From contig NC_049995.1 in NCBI RefSeq assembly GCF_000003815.2, forward strand, positions 17,971,693 to 18,026,024: DNA of 54,332 nucleotides. The letters are read 5' to 3'. The notes beneath the pieces are model-generated. The model ran no database searches. It saw only the letters and a list, made by a program, of their open reading frames with translations, and was not told the origin of the DNA. Of the stretch, positions 47,003-54,332 are shown in pieces. The translations under genes and the position numbers were made by a program. This DNA is from Branchiostoma floridae. Taxonomy: Eukaryota > Chordata > Leptocardii > Amphioxiformes > Branchiostomatidae. Each line of letters starts with the position of its first letter. The first letter of the stretch is position 1.

Positions 47003-47836
47003 TGTTAGACTTGTGGGTCCCCATATCGCAGAGAAGGTAGTCCCATAGCCTTTGCTTTTTGAAGACTTGGGGCAGTGGGTTCTTATCCACTGTGTCTAGG
47101 GTATGGTATTGGGAGGCGGAGCCCATCCCTCTCCTTCAACCCCAACCAAAGCCAGGTACCCATTTTTGCACCAGGGTTGATTGAGGAAAGTCGTGTGAAG
47201 AGTAAAATATCGATAACATGTCAATGAATTTGACAGTGTGAGGTACAGTAGCTTTCTTCCAGAACAACTGTCACCCTGTTAAAAACCCGATACCTTTGAT
47301 GCTCTTCGAATGTGTCAGAAAGACGCACTAACTACCCCATTCTCCCTACCGTCCACTACTGGTTCCCCCCTGCCTGCCGACCCCCCTCCTCCAGTACTGG
47401 CTCTCCCCTCCCGCGGGACTTGATGGACTGCCGTGCCTCCATGTTATGACGGACCCAATCCGTGTGATGAATGGTGTTTAACATTGCAGAGCTTCTGTAG
47501 ATGGCACAGATAAAGAGGGAGGGGGGGTGCTTTGCCCATGCCTTGGTATAAGACTCCTGATATCAGTAATACCAATCAATGTTATCAGGGCCCAACTCAG
47601 GTGGGCGCTTTTGCTGGATGGATGTTGCAATGGACCCTAAAACTAAGTAAAAGTTTGGCCCTGGAAACAATGACTGGCATGCAGGACTCACATAAGGGGA
47701 CCCAAACTTCAAGTAGGAGGGGGGTGGGGGGGTTGCAGGACTGATCAAATTTCAACATCAAGTCTTATCGTAACTCAAAGTAATTGGGTGTTTTTTAGCT
47801 GTCGTTGCCAATGAAGTCATTGCAAATGTCATGCAA

Positions 47837-48019
47837 TGTAAGAAGTCAGAAGGACGAGTAGAACAGAAAGAAACAATATATACAAATACCCAGTGATCGA
47901 CCCGGGAATCGAACCCGGGTCCTCCAGATCACAACACTAGCCGTCTAACTGAGTGAGCCAAAAGCCTGGCATGCGTTTGGCATGATCAGTTTCCGCTACT
48001 AGAACCCCCCACTGTTACA
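47837..48019 (-). mobile_element. Solo LTR of the tRNA-like TRIM family
   Basis: On the minus strand it starts TGTAACAGTGGGGGGTTCTA and ends CTTCTGACTTCTTACA (183 bp), a diverged copy of the LTR at 41133. The tRNA-like region keeps box B (gggttcgattcccggg). The flanking 4-mers (gcaa, cctc) do not match, so it is an older or rearranged copy. Confidence 0.85.
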
Positions 48020-48830
48020 CCTCTAATGTTAGTTGGTGACGTTTTTCACCAGACCAAGAACGTTCAGGACGTGCAGAAGAAAACCCGACGCCACACACGT
48101 ACTTTAGAACGTGCATCTGGAAGCCAGCGGTGCCGAACCTGATCCGATCGTGTCCGGGCAGACATGCCGCCGGTATCAGAGCTCCTGTCGGCAGTATCAG
48201 CTCCTGTTTTTATCGGCCGGGTTTATATCTTGGAGGGGGCGGCCAGGAGTCACGTAACGTCTTACCGGAGTCTTAAACAGGAAACTGGAGACCGAGGCGT
48301 GCGGCTTGTCAAAATGTGATGGTGACGTTTATAGCCGTGTTTTCTGTACAAGGACTATGGGGTTGAAGCGACGAGGGATATAGGAATAGTTCTTGGATAG
48401 CCTGTTTAAGTCGCGCTTCTTCCTTCTTGCGGCTCGCTCCACACTGTCGCGCACAGAGGGGCCAATTTAGCCCCGGACATCGGAGTTTGCGTCACACAGA
48501 CTCGTTCTTAGCATCTGGAGGAAAGAAAGCAAAAGATACCATGCGTATGAAGTATAAACAGTAGTCGATGGGGTAAGCTTTCTAGACTGGATATGTCACC
48601 TTGTTCCGGGGCCTACAGAGACCAGCTCCTCGGCTAACTTGCTAACGAACTATCTGCTGGGCTGTGGCCAAATGTCCTTGATATAGGTTGGCTTGGGGAT
48701 TGGATCCGAGGAGTTGACTTTGTAGGCACATATGAAAATGTCTATCAACTTCAAGTGAACAACATCTTATCTTCCATTCACTGTATTAAAGTCACACATA
48801 AAACTCATGTTTCTCTGTTGTTTGTTTCAG

Positions 48831-49488
48831 AAATGAGCCAGTCGCCGCCGACACCCCCTCTGACGCCGGGAACCCCCCTAGGACACGGCACCCCCCCTGA
48901 AGACCCGGCAAGGGGGGTGCTCCCCATCCGCCCCACGGTGCTGCCCGCCTCCCGGCCGCTGCCGAACTACGCCCTCTCGGGGGTACCCCTACCCCCGGGG
49001 TTCCCCGGACCTTTCCTCTCGGAGCTGCAGTCCTCGGGATATCCGCTAGGCGTCTTCACCCCGTATTGCCTGCCGGGATATCCGTTCTATCATGTGTACT
49101 CACCCCCGCCGGAGACTGGCATGTTCCAGTTCAGTTTCCCGCCAATTCCAGTCAAGGACGAGAGGAAGGCCAAGTTCGATTTCGCACATCTTGCCACGTC
49201 AGCGACTCAGGATGAAGCCAAAAGGGACGATTTTCCCCGCGACACAGGAGCGCAGGGGAACGCAACGAACACTCCACAGTCTCACGCGGTGGCGAGCATA
49301 TCTCGCGAGATGAGAGGACGGGTTTCCGCGAGACCGAAGAAGGAGTTCATCTGCCGGTTCTGCGGGCGGCACTTCACTAAGTCGTACAACCTGCTGATCC
49401 ACGAGCGCACCCACACGGACGAGCGGCCCTACTCCTGCGACATCTGCCACAAGGCTTTCCGGAGGCAGGACCATCTCAGGGACCACAA
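48831..49488 (+). CDS. Osr: Osr B coding exon 2 (first certain exon)
   Basis: Acceptor TTTGTTTCAG|AAATGAG and donor CACAA|GTAAGT. It encodes the Pro-rich segment, the FDFAHLA block and fingers 1-2. The preceding in-frame residues back to 48755 are intronic. Confidence 0.9.
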
Positions 49489-50728
49489 GTAAGTAAACAA
49501 ACAAACAAACAACTGCATCCGCAGATGAAACGTTGTGTTGGCTTAACGTTATTGTGACGCTCCATCGTTCTGACAAGCTTCTTCTATCAAATTACCTTCC
49601 TCCTTCTGTGTGTCCTCCAAAGTTCTGTCCACTCACCTTGATGACGTCCGTGTTCTTTCTACCATTACTGACCACTCACAAACGCAACGACGATGGTTTT
49701 CATTAATAACCAACCTGCAGGCACCATTTTTCTTCTGTTCAACACTCATTCTGCTCTTGATAAAAACAAATACATTTTTTTAAACGAAAGATCAAGATAA
49801 GTTGACATTGGTAAACTGTGTAGTTTACGTCAAGTAGATTTGCTCTATAACGGTAGTTGATGAGATGCCAATCACTAGTTGGGGTCACAACATTAAAATT
49901 ATACCGTATCAGCGAGTTATCAATATAAAGGCTATAAAACACGCCGTCATACACAGCGACTCCGTGGCGCAACGGTAGCGCGTCTGACTCCAGATCAGAA
50001 GGTTGCGTGTTCGAATCACGTCGGGGTCACATACTTTTTTTACACTTGAACAGCTGCAAAATTTCTTCCTTGTAAAAAGAAAATTTGTACAGGGACTTTT
50101 AAATCAAGTTTGCATGTTATGTTTTAGTAAGGGCGTAATTGATTTATACAACTGTGCAGGAAATGCTTGATAATTTCTATTCCCGAAAACGGTTTCTTCG
50201 TCGTGTATTTGTCTCTATTTGAGCTTTTGTTACCGCTTCCCATGTATCCCCCAGTCCTGGACTTTATAAATTTTGTCTGTTTGTTTTTTGTTTTTTTACA
50301 CCTTCATTTACCGTTCCGCAGGTACATCCATTCCAAGGAGAAGCCGTTTAAGTGCAGTGAGTGCGGGAAGGGTTTCTGCCCGTCCCGAACTCTGTTTGTT
50401 TGTTTGTTTACACCTTTGTTTACCGTTCCCCAGGTACATCCATTCCAAGGAGAAGCCGTTTAAGTGCAGTGAGTGCGGGAAGGGTTTCTGCCAGTCCCGA
50501 ACTCTGGCCGTGCACAGGACGCTCCACCTGCAGGAGTCCCCACACAAGTGCCCCACCTGCGGCCGCACCTTCAACCAGCGCAGCAACCTGAAGACTCACC
50601 TGCTGACGCACACGGACATCAAGCCGTACCAGTGCGCCAACTGCGGCAAGGTGTTCCGCCGGAACTGCGACCTGCGCAGACACAGCCTCACGCACTGCTC
50701 CGTGCAGGAGCTCGTCAGCATGAAATGA
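48833..50728 (+). CDS. Osr: Odd-skipped-related zinc-finger transcription factor, gene B
   Basis: Second Odd-skipped-family gene, same strand as gene A. Exons 48831-49488 and 50434-50728; from ATG 48833 it gives 316 residues. Order: Pro-rich N-terminus ([11 protein letters not shown]...), a [10 protein letters not shown] block equivalent to A's [10 protein letters not shown], then five C2H2 fingers: C174/C177/H190/H194, C202/C205/H218/H222, C230/C233/H246/H250, C258/C261/H274/H278 and C286/C289/H302/H306. The tail is [10 protein letters not shown]. Fingers are identical in protein to gene A, with about five silent differences over ~415 bp, while N-terminus and tail are unrelated. The exon starts 2 nt before the ATG in a phase that accepts a phase-1 exon, so an upstream coding exon (perhaps shared with A) is possible. 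Confidence 0.9.
49958..50029 (+). tRNA. trnW-CCA: tRNA-Trp (anticodon CCA), inside the Osr B intron
   Basis: 72 nt with a closed cloverleaf: acceptor GACTCCG/CGGGGTC, D-arm ggcgcaacggtagcgc, anticodon arm tctgaCTCCAGAtcaga with CCA at 49990-49992, T-arm gcgtgTTCGAATcacgt, discriminator A. No intron. A T6 run just downstream is a Pol III terminator. Same sense as the host gene. Confidence 0.95.
50322..50463 (+). CDS. Osr B alternative (decoy) exon 3a giving a truncated isoform
   Basis: Acceptor CGTTCCGCAG|GTACATCC and ~75 bp identical to the start of exon 3 except one base (Q to P). Reading through, it continues [17 protein letters not shown] then VHPFQGEAV and a stop. Use of this acceptor would give a protein with two whole fingers and part of a third. 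The copy in Osr A encodes the same tail residues but is broken upstream. Drosophila drm and short OSR2 isoforms show that reduced-finger Odd proteins exist. Confidence 0.5.
50434..50728 (+). CDS. Osr: Osr B coding exon 3
   Basis: Acceptor CGTTCCCCAG|GTACATCC in phase 2. It encodes fingers 3-5 and a short tail, and ends at TGA inside a ~27-bp tandem repeat (gtcagcatgaaa...atgacgta). Confidence 0.9.
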
Positions 50729-50800
50729 TGACTCATCAGCATTAAATTATGACGTAGCGAGTCAGCATGAAAGGATGACGTAGGAAGTCAGCATGAACAC
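50705..50800 (+). repeat. ~27-bp repeat overlapping the Osr B stop codon
   Basis: Three or four copies of gtcagcatgaaa..atgacgta, the first containing the last codons (LVSMK) and TGA. Confidence 0.7.
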
Positions 50801-52640
50801 ACGTGATCACATGGGCACCTGACGTCAGTAACGGGTCAAATGTGAATGTAAGGTCGCACTGAAGCTACAGACACTACTGACGTCATAGGAGCGTATGGTC
50901 AGGTGTATGTCGCAGAGTGGTTGGAAAATCGACATTCCGATGTTCTTTTTAAATTTTGTAAAAATATTGCTTTCTAAAGACGAATTATTTTCACGAATCA
51001 CAAGATGATTTTGAACTCTATGAAAGATTTATTTTTGTTCTAAGGGTTATCGTCTGAGAATGACGCCAGTAAAAAGGACTTTATCATTGCTGAAGATGTT
51101 AGCCACATTTAAGTTGTAGCTGTAGTTTCTTCTCCGTCCAGGTTTTATAGAGACATGCAGTTTATGTCTTATAGCTATCCTAACATTTGTATATACTGAA
51201 TAATTGTTGCACGTTATCCAAACTATACAAGTACACTTTTGCACTGTTCATTCTGTTTGAGTCAACGCATGTTCTCGTTACCAAAGCTCCACGTTGAAAA
51301 TACAAACTCTCGTTCCCAACGTTCTTTGTCATATGTGTCTTTGATTCACTGGATCCCAGACTATAACATACTAGATGTAAACCATTAAATGGCTGAGTCC
51401 TATTTATCTATTTCTTTCATCCTTCAACTTTAGAAAGGAAGTTAGTTTCCAAGGAGGCCCACCATGCATGTTAAGATTCCTAGACTACATGTAAAACTTC
51501 CTATGACCGGTTCCCATACAAGAATGTCATAAATATAACACTGCCTTAAAGACTGGGTCCCAGACTAGAACAACCCAGATGTAAACCTCTAAATGACTGG
51601 GTCCCAGACTAGAACATCCCAGATGTAAACCTCTAAATGACTGGGTCCCAGACAGGAATATCATAACTGTAAAACTACCTAGATAGCCTTTAAATGACCA
51701 GGTCCTAGTCTATCACATCCTAGATGAAAACCTTCCGAATGACCGGGTCCCAGAGTACATCATCCTATACCTCTCAATGACAATGGCAGCCAATGTCTTG
51801 TTTGCCGAGTTTGGAAAGTTGTGTAAATTTTCGGGTATCTTACAACATACTATCGGGACTGCAGGATGTAACATTATTAGGCTCATTAGGTCTATCCCGT
51901 CACCCGCCTGAGTTCAACACTAGAACGCCTCAAAGTCAACGTCCCCTTGTGGTGACCTCCCCGTGACCCCTGTGAGAAGGTTCACGTGTAAGTTCAGGAG
52001 CCCGGGCGGGGATGACGTGTCCCGTGACGTGTCCTGTCGACTACTCCGCGCACAGAAATACTGGCACGTTTACCCTTCTTTCAGCCCAGACGGGAGCCGT
52101 CACACCGCGTATGGGGGACAATGGCACGGCTTGTAGCGGCCTGACAACAACCACGTCACATCCGCAAATATGGCATTGTTCTGATGTCATTTCCGCAAAC
52201 ACGCCATTGTTCGGCTGTCAGCCATGTTTAATAAACAGGATTTATCATGAGTTGAAAATAAGGATTGATCTCGTGTTGGCAAAAGTTACCCGCAGATAAG
52301 TCCGGGGGAAAAGTGAAGGAAGTAGCGACGCCCTGTTCTCAAAATGTGACGTGATCGCTATTTCAACCCGATTCTGCTGAAGGAGCTGCATAAATTCATT
52401 CATTATATACAGCTTGAGTTACTTGTATAGAACTTGAGTAACTACTTTTTTGGCGTATACAAGTTTGTTGTAGACATTAGGAAAGTGTACTTTTGTTGTG
52501 CCACGAAAGAAACTTTGTGTTGAAAAGAATTGATAGAGGAGAAAGAAAAAAGCGTACACACAGATTACCGTACTGGCGAACACAATTGATATCGAAATAC
52601 AAATGGTGATCAAAGTACATATATTTTAATAAGGATGTTG
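50729..52640. other. 3' flank of Osr B
   Basis: TGACGTCA palindromes at about 50820 and 50880, a 45-bp minisatellite at 51540-51780, otherwise no gene. No clear poly(A) signal close to the stop. Confidence 0.4.
51540..51780 (+). repeat. ~45-bp minisatellite
   Basis: Five or six units of tgactgggtcccagactaga followed by acatcccagatgtaaacctc, decaying to the right. Confidence 0.85.
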
Positions 52641-52740
52641 AGTCTTATTCTATACACCTATTTTGTACTTTGTGTAATAGTTGTTGCCATACATTGTACC
52701 ATGTACAAATGTCGTGCAATAAAGTTCTATCTATATAAAA
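52640..52740 (+). mobile_element. LINE 3' tail, type 2
   Basis: Ends accatgtacaaatgtcgtgc followed by aataaagttc, as at 3527. Confidence 0.65.
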
Positions 52741-52779
52741 GAATAACGTTAGACGAAATGGAAGTGAAGTGAGGTAAAG

Positions 52780-52815
52780 ATCGATAGATATAGATAGATA
52801 TAGATAGATATAGCC
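52780..52815 (+). repeat. (GATA)-rich microsatellite
   Basis: atcgatagatatagatagat and onward, GATA/TAGATA units. Confidence 0.85.
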
Positions 52816-53179
52816 ATTATGCAACTTTCGCATGAAGCCTGTTCCCACTCTGACTGGGGTACCAAAACCAGCCTTACGCAAGTGTGTGGTCTTCATCACC
52901 CGTTTATAGCGGCCAGTTTTCCTCTGTATCGGCTGATGTTATCGGGAAGATTAACGACCGTAGGTATCAGGCCGGCCCGGCGGGGGAAGGGTGGCGCCAC
53001 CCCGAGACACCAGCCTGGTGCACCCGGTAACCACCTCATACCTTTATGAAATAAAATTTATATAGAGTATGTAGAGATCGCGATTATGGGACCGGTGAGG
53101 TGAGGTGAGGATGTAGAGATCACAAAGAAGACTCGGTAGCTATAAGACCCCTGGGTATCAGACAAACGTTTCGTTCCAA

Positions 53180-53890
53180 GAAAGGTGAAGGAAAGTGAAT
53201 GTGATATTAATGCTGGGGTTTCCCCCGGGACTCCGTCCGGCGACAGGAGTCCGGACCTGGCGGACAGAACGGCACCTCGCTATCGGAGACACATCTTTAA
53301 TAGGGAAGGTCATAGCATCTGCTATCCACAAGGCACCACCAAACTTACCGACGACTCGGCCCAAGGCACAGTAACATCCAAGCTGCCAGGCTACGCATGG
53401 GTTGGTGCCAACTAAACAGTACTTTGTACAAAATGAACATCAAGAGCAAACATTGTGTCTGTGGGGCTTCCTCCGAAACAGTTCAACACTACCTGCTACA
53501 CTGCCCCCTGTATTCCGACCAGCGTAGCAAACTCACCTCCACCGTTGAACGCCTTGTACAACAACGGCCTACTGTTTCACTCCTGCTCCAGGGCTCACCT
53601 GACCATGACGCTGTCACCAATAGACAGCTTTCAGAAGCACTGTGTGTGTACACGATATCTACCAAAAGATTCACTTCCAGCCGTACCTCTGTCCAGTAAA
53701 TCCTTAGCTAGTTCGTACAAAAGGGTTAGCTTTAACTGCTTTTAATGTAAAAAACTATTTTATTCTATTGCTTGTATATACATGTCCATTTTGTATTGTA
53801 TATTTATATGTCTGTGGCCACAATATCAGCTTCGCTGCCTAGTGCCCGCAGTGTGTTGTCCTGTAACAACTTGAATAAAGATAAAAGGTC
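53180..53890 (+). mobile_element. LINE fragment: ORF2 C-terminus and 3' end
   Basis: The frame from about 53397 to 53699 reads CQLNSTLYKMNIKSKHCVCG, then SSETVQHYLLHCPLYSDQR, the Cys/His 'C.CG..ETV.H.L..CP.Y...R' end of LINE ORF2 proteins. It is followed by a 3' UTR ending cttgaataaagataaaagg. Upstream sequence (53185-53395) is probably the preceding part, frame-shifted. The catalytic RT domain is absent. Confidence 0.7.
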
Positions 53891-54332
53891 ATTCGGAGGG
53901 TAAGGAGGACTGACCCGGTCAGGAATCTTGTAAGCGCGTGTGGGGGAGGGTGTGCGCCTTCAAGACCTGGTCAGGTATCATCTATAAGAAGTGTCACTCG
54001 AGTACGGATGGGTTACATATCCGCATTTGTTTCCTGTTGCGGCCGAAAATGTTGTATTTTCAGTTCAAATTATAACCAAACTGAGCAAAAGTCAAAGTTG
54101 AAAAAAAAAAAAAACACTCTCTGCAAACTTCACGTATAGTAAACCTATCGGAGGAGGATTCCAGCTTTCTAACCATAGTAAACTGTAAAGAGGGAGAAAC
54201 GCACCCAGTATCTTTCTGCATTGTTCACGTTTCATGCCACTAAAGCCCACTTTATCCCAACCTGATCACAGACCAACTGTCCGTATCCCTACAACGCCAC
54301 CTAGCGATAAATAGTGTAACTTATTTTACTAT

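Noticed and set aside
48755-48832. Upstream ATG extending Osr B exon 2 in frame
   Set aside because: The sequence crosses a clear polypyrimidine tract and CAG acceptor at 48821-48830, so it is intronic.

Overview
This is an animal genomic window with spliced genes, GT-AG introns, Pol III-type tRNA sequences, dense LINE, SINE and MITE debris, and two 100-bp N gaps (11837-11936 and 46740-46839). The five-finger Odd-skipped-related proteins, a Patched-domain gene and the repeat types suggest an invertebrate deuterostome. A lancelet (Branchiostoma) is my best guess, but this is an inference from gene families and repeat style.

Layout: (1) 1-7037, minus strand, is the 5' half (seven phase-consistent exons, about 377 residues) of a Patched/SSD-domain membrane protein; its 3' half lies beyond the left edge. 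(2) 7038-17458 is repeat-rich intergenic DNA: a MITE matching one inside the patched gene, a 0.9-kb minisatellite, a possible heat-shock-like promoter, palindromic X-boxes and a LINE 3' end. (3) 17459-27671, plus strand, is Osr gene A: a candidate first exon encoding a SNAG-like start ([11 protein letters not shown]), a long first intron ending near a 1-kb array of TGATTGACAG (the PBX-MEIS/PREP composite site), then two exons encoding a Pro-rich region and five C2H2 fingers. (4) 27672-48830 is intergenic: a tandem repeat that begins inside Osr A's last codons, several MITE families, minisatellites, and an intact miniature LTR element (TRIM) whose LTRs carry a tRNA-like Pol III promoter. (5) 48831-50728, plus strand, is Osr gene B, a tandem paralogue. 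Its intron holds a tRNA-Trp gene and a duplicated acceptor plus half exon. (6) 50729-54332 holds repeats and a LINE 3' fragment.

The two Osr genes are nearly identical through the zinc-finger exons and the adjoining intron edges, but unrelated in their N-terminal regions and tails. That pattern suggests gene conversion restricted to the finger exons. Both carry an upstream duplicate of the start of exon 3, which would give the same alternative tail if used. The most striking signals are that shared decoy exon, the SNAG-Osr exon, the PBX-MEIS motif array and the tRNA-LTR TRIM.
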